This document shows positions 53,207-62,337 of a DNA stretch of 64,000 bases, piece by piece. The DNA is taken from positions 62,001-126,000 of the forward strand of contig NZ_BDBX01000003.1 of NCBI RefSeq assembly GCF_001613205.1, read 5' to 3'. Positions within the stretch are counted from its first letter, which is position 1; each line of letters opens with the position of its first letter. The notes under the pieces were generated by a model. The model was not told the origin of the DNA, did not search any database, and saw nothing but the letters and a program-made list of their open reading frames with translations. Origin of the DNA: Nocardia sienata NBRC 100364. GTDB lineage: Bacteria; Actinomycetota; Actinomycetes; Mycobacteriales; Mycobacteriaceae. The translations under genes were made by a program, and so were the position numbers.

Positions 53207-54028
53207 TCAGTCGCGCAGGGCGCGGGCGCGTAGCAGCGCCAGCGTCCGCGACAGGATGCGTGAGATCTGCATCTGGGAGACGTTGAGTTCGGCCGCGATC
53301 TGGGCCTGGGTGCGATTCTCGAAGAACCGCATGTGCAGCACCTGCTGGTCCCGCGCCGGCAGCTCCCGCAGGAGGGGCGCGATGGTCAGGGCGTTCTCGG
53401 TGAGTTCGTAGGACGGATCCTCGTCGCCGAGATTGTCGGCGCTCTTGGCCGCCGTCCCACTGCTGTCGTTCTGCTCCATCGAGGCGTCGAGCGAATCGGT
53501 GCGATAGGCATTGCCGGCCAGCAGCGCCTGGGTGACCTCGTTGAGGTCGAGATTCATCGCCACGGCGATATCGAGCGCGGTCGGTGTGCGGCCGAGCTCC
53601 TGGCTGAGGCGTTCGATGGTCGGGCCGAGGGCGAGCTGGGTTTCCTTCAGCCGCCGCGGGACGCGCACCGCCCAGGTGTGGTCGCGGAAATGGCGGCGGA
53701 CCTCGCCCATGATGGTGGGGACCGCGAAGGCCAGAAAACTCGAGCCCCGGGTGGCGTCGTAACGGTCGACGGCCAGTACCAGGCCCAGGGAGGCGATCTG
53801 GTGCAGATCCTCGTAGGTCTCCCCGCGGCCGGTGAACCGGCGCGCGATGTGATCGGCGAGCGGCAGGCAGCGGCGCATGACCTCCTCGCGCAACTCCGGT
53901 CGCCCGGGGTCGTCGATATCCATCGCCGCGAGCTGCTCCAAGAGCGGCTCGATCCCGTCGTAGCTGTCGGTACCGCGGCTGGCCCGCCGCGCGGTGGTGG
54001 GGGAGTCGTATGCGGCCACAGTCGTCAT
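53207..54028 (-). CDS. SigF/SigB-family sigma factor
   Basis: A 273-residue stress or developmental sigma factor. Region 2 is YEDLHQIASLGLVLAVDRYD then FLAFAVPTIMGEVRRHFRDH. Region 3 has RLSQELGRTPTALDIAVAMN and region 4 ELPARDQQVLHMRFF with NVSQMQISRILSRTLALLRA. ATG 54028 is chosen from the MTTVAAYDS start; longer frames are only antisense extension. No anti-sigma factor gene lies next to it, which is unusual for this group, so its control is elsewhere. Confidence 0.92.
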   Translation of the reverse strand: MTTVAAYDSPTTARRASRGTDSYDGIEPLLEQLAAMDIDDPGRPELREEVMRRCLPLADHIARRFTGRGETYEDLHQIASLGLVLAVDRYDATRGSSFLAFAVPTIMGEVRRHFRDHTWAVRVPRRLKETQLALGPTIERLSQELGRTPTALDIAVAMNLDLNEVTQALLAGNAYRTDSLDASMEQNDSSGTAAKSADNLGDEDPSYELTENALTIAPLLRELPARDQQVLHMRFFENRTQAQIAAELNVSQMQISRILSRTLALLRARALRD

Positions 54029-54498
54029 CGAGAACCTCGCTTTCGGTTGCCTCCGCCTCGATCGGCGCCATCGGAGGGCGACACGATCCCCGGCTACCGC
54101 CTCGCGGCGTTCGCAATCAAGATCGACACGCCTTCTTCGTTTTCTGGATATTCGCGGCCTATGAGCTTCGTTTTCCGGATAGTGGCGTCTGTCGACCGGT
54201 CGCTCCGCTCCTGCGGGCGCCACCGGTCACGGATACTGGAGGTCTCCGGGCGTACTGTCCGGAGGCGACAACACGACCGGCACCGTGTCAGCAGTCCCGT
54301 TCGGCTCGATGCGTGGCGGTCCGGAGCGCGGTGCGGGCTTCTCCAGGGAGTCGCCCGTCGGAATCGGCGGGGCATCGGGGCCCGGCATTCGTCGACCGGT
54401 TCGATCCGGGCGAGTACACAGGGTGTCGCAGAAGAGAACAACCATCGTTCCGCTTGTGCGACGGCCGGTGGCGCGTTCGACCCGACGAGAGGCTGTTC
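54029..54498. promoter_or_regulatory. 470-bp divergent promoter region with two 16-bp direct repeats
   Basis: The region between the sigma factor and AraC genes holds no gene. Two direct repeats, CTTCGTTTTCTGGATA (54135-54150) and CTTCGTTTTCCGGATA (54166-54181), are 31 bp apart, that is three helical turns. They lie about 110-150 bp upstream of the sigma factor start and look like a two-site operator. Confidence 0.55.
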
Positions 54499-55446
54499 AT
54501 GCGAAGTCTGGCGTTCGACAGCGAGGACCTCGGTGCGACCGAGGCATTCCTCAACGACGCCTACACCCAGATGCAGATCGGCAACGACAGCCCCCGTGGG
54601 GTGCGCACCCGCATCCGACGCAACATGCTCGGCGCGGTGAGCCTCGACCGGCTGGACCTGGGGTTCGATATGGCCTACGACGCCGACCCGCTGAACAAGG
54701 TCTGCCTGGTGACGGTGCATTCCGGAACGATCGAGGAGGATTACCACGGTGTGGGGCGCGACACCTTCACCCCCGGGGACTCCGGCCTGCTCACCCCAGA
54801 CGATGTGCCCTACTCGGGTGTGGTCCGCTGCGCGCGCTTCGATATCACGATGTTCGAGCCGCAGCTGCTGGACCGTCTCGCGATCGGCAGTGGTCCGGCG
54901 GCCGCCGTACGGCTCAGTGGTCACCGGCCGGTGAGCCAGGCGGCGAACCGGCAGCTGACGGCGGTGATCACCCACCTGCAACGGGTCGCCACCGATCCCG
55001 CGACCGCGGACAGTCCGCTGCTCGCCGCGACCGGTGCCGATTATCTGGCCGCGACCGTACTCGCCACCATGCCGACCACAGCGGTAACCGATGCCGCGGC
55101 CGCCGACCGCCGCGACGCCCACCCCGAGACGGTGCGCCGGGCCGTGGCCTATCTCGAATCGCATCTGCACGAAGATGTGACGATCACGCAGGTGGCGGCC
55201 GCGGCGTTCGTGACGCCGCGCGCGCTGCAGCTGGCGTTCCGGCGCCATCTCGGCACGACGCCTTTGCGTTATCTGCGCAGGTTGCGCCTGGCCGGCGCGC
55301 ACGAGGAGCTGCGCGCCGCGGTGGCCGGAGACGGGCGCACTGTGGCGACCATCGCCCACCGATGGGGGTTCGCCCACCCGGGCCGCTTCGCGATCGCCTA
55401 TCGCGAGCATTACGGACGCCCGCCGTCGGAAGTTCTGCACGCCTGA
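54499..55446 (+). CDS. AraC-family transcriptional regulator
   Basis: A 315-residue protein. An AraC-binding-like sensor domain (1-about 190) is followed by the double HTH: VTITQVAAAAFVTPRALQLA, then RHLGTTPLRYLRRLRLAGAH, and AHRWGFAHPGRFAIAYREHY. GAGAGG precedes ATG 54499. Its target is unknown; the S9 peptidase gene downstream is a pseudogene. Confidence 0.9.
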   Translation: MRSLAFDSEDLGATEAFLNDAYTQMQIGNDSPRGVRTRIRRNMLGAVSLDRLDLGFDMAYDADPLNKVCLVTVHSGTIEEDYHGVGRDTFTPGDSGLLTPDDVPYSGVVRCARFDITMFEPQLLDRLAIGSGPAAAVRLSGHRPVSQAANRQLTAVITHLQRVATDPATADSPLLAATGADYLAATVLATMPTTAVTDAAAADRRDAHPETVRRAVAYLESHLHEDVTITQVAAAAFVTPRALQLAFRRHLGTTPLRYLRRLRLAGAHEELRAAVAGDGRTVATIAHRWGFAHPGRFAIAYREHYGRPPSEVLHA

Positions 55447-55499
55447 GTCCGGCGCCGCGGCAGGCGGTAGGCGACGGGACGGGTCTCGCCGGTGCAGGC

Positions 55500-56244
55500 G
55501 TGCGCCCGCTGGGTAGGACGCCGGGGAAATCCGTCGCCGCTGGTGCTGTTGGCGCACGGCGGCGGGCCGTGGTACCACGATTCCTGGGATACAGCAGCGA
55601 CGCGTAGTTCCTGGCCAACCGTGGCTACGCCGTGCTGCAGGTCAACTTCTGGGGTTCGCTCGGCTACGGGCGCCGGCATGTCACGGCCGCGATCGGCGAG
55701 TTCACCCGGGCGATGCGCGACGACCTGCTCGACGCCGTCGACTGGGCCGTCGGCCAGGGCTTTGCCGACCCGGACCGGATCGGTATCTACGGCGGGTACG
55801 CCGCACTCGTCGGGATCACCGTCACACCGGACCGCTTCCCGCCGCCGTCGACTATGTCGGTATCCCCGACCTCGCGAACTTTCCACGCACCCTGCCGCCG
55901 TTCACCCGGGCATACAACGTGAACAACTGGGATTCGGCCTGCACGACGCGAACGTCGTCGGCCCCCTGCGCATCCAGCAGCGGGGTGGTGATCCGGTCGG
56001 CCATGGTGATCGGCGACCGCGTCCGGATATCGCCCTCCTGCTCGGGAATGTCGGGATCACCGACGTAGCGGCACGACAATATCGTCGTCTCACTGCGTGC
56101 ACCCGTGTCCCGGTCGACTGCCTGGTCGCCGATGACGATGGACACGGATTCGCCAACCCCGAGAACCGGATCCGTCTCTACCACGCCATCGAACGGCACT
56201 TCGCCGAGCACCTGGGCGGCCGCCGAGACGCCTCCCGGGCGTAA
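55500..56244 (+). pseudogene. S9-family (prolyl oligopeptidase-like) peptidase with deletion, frameshifts and a 140-bp inversion
   Basis: Fragments in several frames assemble into the catalytic domain of an S9 peptidase: LVLLAHGGGPWYHDSW, FLANRGYAVLQVNFWGSLGY, RDDLLDAVDWAVGQGFADPD, VDYVGIPDLANFPRTLPPF and VADDDGHGFANPENRIRLYH. The nucleophile motif GGSYGGYAAL is reduced to IYGGYAALVG, which loses the serine. A stop replaces a residue near 55604. Between 55931 and 56070 the family sequence (YVGDPDIPEQEGDIRTRSPI, then TPLLDAQGADDVRVVQAES) is on the opposite strand. The gene is clearly dead. Confidence 0.9.
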
Positions 56245-56294
56245 CGGACACCCGGAACGGCGGGTCGGGAGCCGTCCGCTGCCGGAGGTCTTCG

Positions 56295-56813
56295 CTATCG
56301 GCCTTCGCCGTCCCGCCGAGGCGAATCCGACCTGGGGTGGGCATCGGGCACCAAAATCGTCGTGTGCCACCGCTCGTCCTCCCACATCTGCTCGGGGAGA
56401 GCCGAAACCGGCCGGTGTTCGACGGGTGTGGCCAGGGCGATCACCAGGGTGGTCCGTTCGACCAGGCGCCGTCGTGCCCGGGTCATCGCACCGGAGACCT
56501 CCAGGACCCCCGGGCCGGGACCTATCGTGACCGGAAGATCCACCCGCAGCGGCGCCGGCCTCCACGTCAGGGGATCGGCGCCGCGCCGGGCGAGGTAGGT
56601 GCGCGGAGCCTCCTCGGTGCCGCACGAGAGCACCGACAGTGTCCGGTCGGCGTGGGGCAGGCCGAAGAGGTCCCAGAATCCCGCGGACAGCCAGGAACGG
56701 ATCGGCAACGCGATCGTCCGGTCGTTCCGGGCGATCGCTGGGGAATCGATATGGACAAGGGTGATTCCACTCGTGCGCACGTGCATTTCCGAGCCGGCTC
56801 GGTCGGCTTTCAT
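56295..56813 (-). CDS. Protein of unknown function coupled to the Gre-like gene
   Basis: A 172-residue protein whose ATG 56813 overlaps the Gre-like stop as ATGA. It contains LPIRSWLSAGFWDLFGLPHA, RRGADPLTWRPAPLRVDLPV and DERWHTTILVPDA. No family is recognised. A shorter start (ATG 56786) is possible, but the overlap favours the longer one. Confidence 0.6.
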   Translation of the reverse strand: MKADRAGSEMHVRTSGITLVHIDSPAIARNDRTIALPIRSWLSAGFWDLFGLPHADRTLSVLSCGTEEAPRTYLARRGADPLTWRPAPLRVDLPVTIGPGPGVLEVSGAMTRARRRLVERTTLVIALATPVEHRPVSALPEQMWEDERWHTTILVPDAHPRSDSPRRDGEGR

Positions 56814-57286
56814 GCCGTGTGGGAAGCGCTCGCCACAGCATGCCCGTAAGGGACGGCCTCGAGCAGGGTAACCCGGAACTCGGTGCCGTTGGGTACACGG
56901 TAGGTGCGCTGTTCGCCGCGCCGGGCCCCGGTGAGCGCGGCGCCGAGAGGCGAGTCGGGGGAGTAGACCTCCAGGTCGTCGTGATCGCCGGCGCGGCTGC
57001 CGAGCAGGAATGTTTCGGTATCGGCGGTGTCGTCGTAGCGGACGGTGAGCACCATCCCGGGTTCGGCGATACCGTCGTCCGGTGGGTCCTGCCCGAATAC
57101 GGCGTTGTTCAGCAGATCCCGGATATGCGCGATACGAGCCAGACGCTGGCGCCGAGCGGTGAGCCGGTCTTCCGGGTCGGCGTTCTCGGTCTCCCCGGCG
57201 GCTTCGGCGGCGAGCAGTTCGGCCAGTTCGGTCCGGAGTTGTTCGTGTGCGTGCGGTGTGAGCCATACAGGCGAGCTATTGGTCAT
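56810..57286 (-). CDS. GreA/GreB-family transcription elongation factor-like protein
   Basis: A 158-residue protein. The N-terminal coiled-coil part reads EQLRTELAELLAAEAAGETE and ARRQRLARIAHIRDLLNNAV. The C-terminal FKBP-like domain reads GMVLTVRYDDTADTETFLLG and SPLGAALTGARRGEQRTYRV. Gre factors bind the RNA polymerase channel and rescue backtracked complexes. Paralogues of this kind often have regulatory roles (family knowledge). It is followed by a translationally coupled unknown protein and preceded by two strong hairpins. Confidence 0.85.
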   Translation of the reverse strand: MTNSSPVWLTPHAHEQLRTELAELLAAEAAGETENADPEDRLTARRQRLARIAHIRDLLNNAVFGQDPPDDGIAEPGMVLTVRYDDTADTETFLLGSRAGDHDDLEVYSPDSPLGAALTGARRGEQRTYRVPNGTEFRVTLLEAVPYGHAVASASHTA

Positions 57287-57314
57287 ATCCGTCCTACAGG
57301 GTTTCGATCGGAAA

Positions 57315-57402
57315 GGAGTTCTGCCGTCGGGGCCGGGGGAGGAGAGGCCGCCCCGACGGCAGAACTCCGTGGAGCCGGGTACCGACGACACCGGCTCCAC
57401 GG
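57315..57402 (-). terminator. Two back-to-back long hairpins upstream of the Gre-like gene
   Basis: The first stem pairs 57315-57332 with 57351-57368 (18 bp, perfect). The second pairs 57367-57378 with 57391-57402 (12 bp, perfect). They touch at 57367-57368 and cannot both form completely. They lie between the end of the PucR-type gene and the Gre-like start, only 29 bases from the latter. They may terminate the upstream gene, attenuate the downstream one, or both. Confidence 0.65.
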
Positions 57403-57616
57403 ATGGGGAGATAGCCGAGGATTCAGCCGGGTATCGGGTTCTGCACCCGATACCGTGCTGCTCGTTCGCGGTCGAGCCGACTCGTTGCGCGCGCCATGCT
57501 CACCTCCACGTCGAACGATGCGCTGTAACAGCCATGATGGCCCGGGTGGGGAGGGGGCGCATGTCCGTACGGCACAGTTACGCCCCCATGAGTTGTTCTG
57601 TTTCTACAACCGGCGG

Positions 57617-59152
57617 TCAGTCGTCCTCGAAAGCAGCCAGATCGATCGTCATGGCCAGCCGGGTGCGTGCGTCTTCCAGTTCCAGAACGGCCACCTCGCG
57701 CATTTTCCGCATCCGGTTGCGGACGGTGTTCGGGTGAACGCCGAGGCCGGCGGCGGCGATCACCGGATCGCCCTGGGCGTCGAGCCACGCCCGCAAGGTC
57801 GCGACATAGTCGGTGGCGTGCGCGCTGTCGTATCGGCGCAACTCCGCGACCGGCCCGCGCGCGGGTATCCGGCCGGTCCGCGCCGCGGCCCGCAATCGCT
57901 GGAGCAGGATCTCGCCCCACGATTCGTCGTAGGCCGGGTACGCGCGATCCGCCGGCCCGTGTTCGTGCAAAGCCAGGCACTCGTCCGCCTCCTGGCGAGA
58001 GGCCGGCAGGTCCGCGGCAGTGGCCGGCCCGCCGATTCCGGCCGACAGCTGCACGCGGGCCGGGAGTGCCGTTCGCAGGGCGGTCACCCAGTCCCGTGCC
58101 GTCCGCACCCGGTCACTGGGCAGGATCGTGTAGACGGTGTTGTCCGACAGTGTGCTGCGGCCCGGCCGCGACCAGCCGAAACCGAAGGTGGCCTGCTCGA
58201 AGGCCAGCAGTAGTCCGGCATGCCGTTCCGTCGCGATCTGGGCGCGTACCGCGACGACGCGTAAGGGCGCCGGCGCCAACCCGAGTCGGCCGGCCACGGT
58301 GGTGGCGTCCGGACTTCCCTCCAGTAGCCGGATCACCAGCTCGGATTCGACCTGCCGTTCCAGGTCCGCGCTGGCCCGCGACCGCAGGAGATGTAGCGCC
58401 ACCGTCCTGGCCCCGTCGGCCAATGCGGCCCGCCGGGCGCCCGGTATCGGTTCGGTGCAGGTCACCCACACCGAACCCAGCAGTTCCCGGCCCACCCGCA
58501 CCGCGACCACCATCCGTCCGCCGAGTCCGTGCCCGGGGTCCGGTGCCACGAACACGGGTTCGTCGGAACCCGTCAGATGCGCATGCACACCGCGTGATTC
58601 GAACAGTTCGCGCAGGGGAGCGGGTTGCCGGCGCTGCAGCACCGTCTCCTGAAAGGCTCGGTCGGCGACCTGTCCCGGCGAGGAGTGAGCCATTACGCGC
58701 GACAGCGGATCCTCGATCGTCACCGCACCGTCCACCGCGGTCGCCAGGCTGTCGGCCAGCGCGAAGAGGTCCGTGGGACCGCGCCCGGACGCGGTCTCGC
58801 GCCCCTCCAGCACCAACCCGTAGACCACCCCGGCGAGCTGGCTCCACGACACCGCGGGATCGACCATCAGCACCGCGATCCCGTCCTCGGGCCCGATCGC
58901 AGCCGCCGCACGGTCGGCCTCGGCGCTCCCGCGCACCAGTACCGCGACCGCTTTCGCCGCCCGCGCCCCGGCCACCGCCTCTTCGACGGAACCGGCGCCC
59001 ACGGCGAGCAGGATATCGCCGGTCGCTTCTTCGGCACCGGTCGCGTCGAACATCGCGACGCTGCGGATCACGGTCGCCCGCGACACCGGGCAGCAGCGCA
59101 AACGCACTCCGTATCCGCCCAACACATTCACGAGATGGTCCAACCGCACCAT
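57617..59152 (-). CDS. PucR/CdaR-family transcriptional regulator
   Basis: A 511-residue protein. The N-terminal PucR-type domain (1-about 130) has GDILLAVGAGSVEEAV. A GAF/GGDEF-like middle follows (VVAVRVGRELLGSVWVTCTE, LSAGIGGPATAADLPASRQE). The C-terminal HTH reads AWLDAQGDPVIAAAGLGVHP followed by NTVRNRMRKMREV. ATG 59152 is chosen since the domain begins there. These proteins control purine, sugar-acid or amine catabolism. The target is not evident here. Confidence 0.9.
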   Translation of the reverse strand: MVRLDHLVNVLGGYGVRLRCCPVSRATVIRSVAMFDATGAEEATGDILLAVGAGSVEEAVAGARAAKAVAVLVRGSAEADRAAAAIGPEDGIAVLMVDPAVSWSQLAGVVYGLVLEGRETASGRGPTDLFALADSLATAVDGAVTIEDPLSRVMAHSSPGQVADRAFQETVLQRRQPAPLRELFESRGVHAHLTGSDEPVFVAPDPGHGLGGRMVVAVRVGRELLGSVWVTCTEPIPGARRAALADGARTVALHLLRSRASADLERQVESELVIRLLEGSPDATTVAGRLGLAPAPLRVVAVRAQIATERHAGLLLAFEQATFGFGWSRPGRSTLSDNTVYTILPSDRVRTARDWVTALRTALPARVQLSAGIGGPATAADLPASRQEADECLALHEHGPADRAYPAYDESWGEILLQRLRAAARTGRIPARGPVAELRRYDSAHATDYVATLRAWLDAQGDPVIAAAGLGVHPNTVRNRMRKMREVAVLELEDARTRLAMTIDLAAFEDD

Positions 59153-59345
59153 GAACGACTCCTGTCCACACTCGTGCAGCCACCGTAGCCGCCTTCGCGC
59201 TACGAATTCGTGCGCAGCCCGGCTCGAAGCACACGCCGCCATCGCGGCACCGGCCCGCCGGGTCCGCCGCCTGGTCGTCGGCCCACAGGTGCGGATTTCC
59301 GGCAATATCCCCGCAGCATCGAGGAATCCCCGTACTGGAGATTGT

Positions 59346-59537
59346 GCCCGTTTTCTCCTCGTGCCCTACCTGGTCGCCCGCGTGGGCGGGGTGGCGCTGC
59401 TGCGCCTCCGGGTCGCCGCCGAGATGCGCACGCTCGTCGATCTGCGCATCGAGGAGTGCCCGCTCCCTGCGCTCGGAATCGATATGGTCTGGAACCCGCA
59501 CCCGAGCGACGTTCAGCGCCGCGTCGAGCCCGCGTAA
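59346..59537 (+). pseudogene. C-terminal remnant of a LysR-type regulator
   Basis: The frame reads LLVPYLVARVGGVALLRLRV, LVDLRIEECPLPALGIDMVW and NPHPSDVQ to a stop at 59537. This matches the end of LysR substrate-binding domains (ALLPxRxA, PLPxxxxxxxW). The DNA-binding half is absent. The call rests on about 60 residues. Confidence 0.5.
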
Positions 59538-59620
59538 CCTTCGGACACGAACAGCTCCACGCCGGCATCGAGCAGGAGCTTGCGCGTCATCTCCTTCTGC
59601 GCCTCGCGAAGCGTCGCCAT
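59513..59620 (-). pseudogene. N-terminal remnant of a TetR-type regulator
   Basis: From ATG 59620 the frame reads MATLREAQKEMTRKLLLDAG then VELFVSEGYAGS, the first helix of a TetR HTH, and stops at 59513. The remainder is lost where it meets the LysR remnant on the other strand. A deletion fused the two relics tail to tail near 59520. Confidence 0.65.
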
Positions 59621-59877
59621 GCACGTCAGCGTAGAGCACGACGATCGCGTTCCATCCCGCCCGGTTGTTCCGAGTACATCCCGATCGACAGCGTGGCACT
59701 GTGTCAACCCTCGTGACACTCTGCGTGCCCGGCAGGTGATCGCGACGGGGGTCGCACCGGCATCGGTGGAACCGGACGATTCGAAAACCGGACCCCGTGG
59801 CCGGAAGAAGTGTCGGAGGGCCGGGATACCGTCGGCCGTCGCTGTCGCCCGGGCGCGACGGATCGAAGGAGGACCCG

Positions 59878-60468
59878 ATGGGCTCCGAACGCACTGTGCG
59901 CGAGGTTGTGGAGTTGATCATCGAGCTGGGGCTCGTCGACCCGGATACCCCCGCGCAGCGGACCTTCCTGGGCAGGCAGCTACTGGTGGAATCCTTCGAC
60001 GAGCCGCTGAGCTACTACGGGCACACCGAGCAGAGCGCGGTGCTCGCCCTCCTCAGCGAGCTGGGAATCCGGTACACCTTCTACTACAAGACCTTTCGTC
60101 ACATCGGCGAGAGCAGCCATGACGAACGTCGGGAGTGGTACGAATCCGAACTGCAGTCGATCGCGGAATGCAGCCGCGGGATGGTGACCATCACCGACGT
60201 GCGACTGGTGGAGAACGACGAGAAATGGGAGCTCCTGTTCGACAGCAACGGAGTGACCGAGTCGTGGCCGGTGTACCCCGGTGACGACGAAGAGTTCGAA
60301 GCCGCGCTCGTTTTCGCCACCTATGTCACCGGGATCCACACCGGCCTCGTCGAGCGATTTCGTTCCGTGGAACCCTTCGACGAAGACCTCAGCGGTGAAG
60401 CGGTTTTCGGCGATCCCGAAGCACTCGACAAATTGGGAGCGCATTTCGGTCTCGCGTTCGGACCCTAG
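59878..60468 (+). CDS. Acidic protein of unknown function
   Basis: A 196-residue soluble, strongly acidic protein. ATG 59878 follows AAGGAGG. It contains LSYYGHTEQSAVLALLSELG, DERREWYESELQSIAECSRG and LVENDEKWELLFDSNGVTES. The alternating pattern suggests an alpha/beta domain. No family is recognised. It stands alone between pseudogene remnants, with the best ribosome binding site of the area. Confidence 0.65.
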   Translation: MGSERTVREVVELIIELGLVDPDTPAQRTFLGRQLLVESFDEPLSYYGHTEQSAVLALLSELGIRYTFYYKTFRHIGESSHDERREWYESELQSIAECSRGMVTITDVRLVENDEKWELLFDSNGVTESWPVYPGDDEEFEAALVFATYVTGIHTGLVERFRSVEPFDEDLSGEAVFGDPEALDKLGAHFGLAFGP

Positions 60469-60496
60469 GCAGGCGGTCGTTGCCGGCTGATCTGCG

Positions 60497-60796
60497 CGCA
60501 GCACCGAGGGCAATCCGCGCCATCCGAATATTCGGGCGGTACCGGTGCAGCCGGGCACGATCGAGGAATATGTGCCGCGTCTCTACCCGTTCGCCGCGAT
60601 TTTCCGGCCGGGGCATCGGCTGACGGTGGAACTGTCCAACAACGAGCGTTTGCAGGACTCGCACAAGGCCCTGCTGCCGCCGGATGCCTTCCACCTGCGG
60701 GTGGGTCGTCCGGTCACCCACAAGATCTATCGCGATGCGGCACACCGGTCCCGGCTGGTGCTGCCGTTCACCACCCACGCCATGGCGAGGGAATAG
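60497..60796 (+). pseudogene. C-terminal fragment of a CocE/NonD hydrolase
   Basis: The frame reads VQPGTIEEYVPRLYPFAAIF, RPGHRLTVELSNNERLQDSH and GRPVTHKIYRDAAHRSRLVL. This is the end of the C-terminal jelly-roll of a CocE-type hydrolase. It is not a copy of the one at 33146-35170. The catalytic domain is absent. Confidence 0.8.
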
Positions 60797-60920
60797 AAAG
60801 GCCGTCGGGAAATTCCGTATCTTCTCCAAGTGCTGATTATCGCGGGGCGAAGCGGGTAGGCCCTGGGCAGGTGCAACGTGGCACCCGCCAGAAAATCGAC
60901 ACCGGAGGAACGATATTCGT

Positions 60921-61883
60921 ATGACTTCGCGTGAAACCACCACTCTGCTGGCGCAGCTGCGTGCGATCCGTGAGCTGACCGATACCGAGATCCAGATCGC
61001 GGAAACCCGTATCGGACAGGCTCGGACCGAGGCAGTGCGCCGCGAATTGTCCGAGAACGCCGAAAACGCCCGGGCCCGCGCCGAAGCCGTCGGCGCCGCC
61101 ATTCGCGAACTCGGCGGGGTACCCGAGGTGATCGGCCCCCTCCTCGGGCGGGCGACCGCCGTGGTGAAGGCGCTCATCGAACAGGCGCAACCGTTCGACG
61201 AGGCCCTGCTGGGCGATCTCACCCTGGAACACCAGCTCCTCGACCGCGCGCGGTACGTGAAGGCCCTCGCGACCAGTGCGGGCCGCAGCGATATCGCGGC
61301 GCTGGCGCAGCGATTGATCACCGCACACGCCGCGACCGTGGACTGGCTGACCACGGTCCTCGCCGAGGAGGCACTCGGCGGTCCGGCGGCGCTGCGCCGC
61401 ACGCCATTACAGGCGGCGGCCGGTGCTGCCGTGAAGTTGGTCAATCTGCCCGTCACCTGGTCCGCGCGTGGTGTGGACCGCGCGCTGGATACCGTCCGGG
61501 CCGCCCCGCCCGCGCTCGGCGAACTCCTGGCCCGGGGTGCGCACGCGGGCGATATCGCCGCCCGGACGTTGACCGCCTCCCGCGACGCCGCGCTCGAGAG
61601 CGCCGAGCAGGTGACCCGCCGGGAAGGTGCGGGTACCGCCGCCGGTTCGCTGCATTCGGTCCGCGCGGCCACCGGTGTGCTCGAACCGGAAGAGTTGCCC
61701 GTCGCCGACTACGACCAGCTCAATGTGAGCCGAGCGGTCGCGGCGGTCAAAGAGCTGACCGACCCGGCCGATATCCGGGCAATCGTCGCCTACGAGGAGG
61801 CGCACAAGAAACGGCACGGTGTGGTCTCGGCGGCGCAGACCCGGCTGGCGGTCGTCGCCAAGGAAGTGGCCGGCCTCAACTGA
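60921..61883 (+). CDS. Ferritin-like domain protein
   Basis: A 320-residue, helix-rich protein. Residues 1-155 look like a ferritin-like four-helix bundle (LRAIRELTDTEIQIAETRIG, LLGDLTLEHQLLDRARYVKA, AALAQRLITAHAATVDWLTT), with Glu/His spaced as possible metal ligands. An Ala-rich linker leads to a C-terminal helix pair with RAIVAYEEAHKKRHGVVSAA. Similar proteins are common in mycobacteria and nocardiae (recollection). Metal binding is inferred only. Confidence 0.75.
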   Translation: MTSRETTTLLAQLRAIRELTDTEIQIAETRIGQARTEAVRRELSENAENARARAEAVGAAIRELGGVPEVIGPLLGRATAVVKALIEQAQPFDEALLGDLTLEHQLLDRARYVKALATSAGRSDIAALAQRLITAHAATVDWLTTVLAEEALGGPAALRRTPLQAAAGAAVKLVNLPVTWSARGVDRALDTVRAAPPALGELLARGAHAGDIAARTLTASRDAALESAEQVTRREGAGTAAGSLHSVRAATGVLEPEELPVADYDQLNVSRAVAAVKELTDPADIRAIVAYEEAHKKRHGVVSAAQTRLAVVAKEVAGLN

Positions 61884-61904
61884 CCGCGTTGTTCGCCGCG
61901 GCGC

Positions 61905-62231
61905 TCACCCGGCGATCGACTTCATCCAGTCCCGCACCGCCGCCTGATAGTCGGCGGTGTTGCGGGCGAGATTCACCGAATGCCCGCTCCCGGGCAGCAC
62001 GAAAGTGCGCAACCGCGCGGCCGGAGAGAAATGCGGTGCCTCGGCGGCCTGCAGGGTCGCCGTATCGGCACAGACCCGGGAGCAGAGCACATCGTCGCTG
62101 CCGTTGACCACGAGTACCGGCGCGGTGATCTGCGCGGACATCGGCGGCAGGGCGGAGGTCGGTCCGTCCGGACACTCCGTCGCGGCGATCACATCCTTGG
62201 TGGCTTCGTCCACGGCGGTACCGTCGAGGGC
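61905..62231 (-). pseudogene. C-terminal fragment of an alpha/beta hydrolase
   Basis: The frame reads VDEATKDVIAATECPDG, ITAPVLVVNGSDDVLCSRVC and LRTFVLPGSGHSVNLARNTA. It retains the acid and base regions of the fold but lacks the nucleophile half. The upstream side changes into a short tandem repeat. Confidence 0.75.
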
Positions 62232-62284
62232 TCGCCGATCACCGCCACCGGATGAACGGTCGCGCGGATCGCCGGTGCGCACCC

Positions 62285-62337
62285 GGGCCGGGAGCGGCCG
62301 GTTGCGCACCGCGGGCCGGGAGCGGCCTGTTGCGCAC
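62285..62337. repeat. Tandem direct repeat, 25-bp units with 28-bp period
   Basis: The units at 62285-62309 and 62313-62337 differ at one base. A weaker third copy follows from about 62341. The repeat borders the broken hydrolase fragment. Confidence 0.8.

Noticed and set aside
53333..54640. Long plus-strand frame over the sigma factor gene
   Set aside because: It is antisense to clear sigma factor regions 2-4 and has no family features.
58113..59921. Large minus-strand frame overlapping the PucR gene
   Set aside because: It is out of frame with the PucR, GAF-like and HTH motifs and shows low-complexity Arg/Gly sequence.
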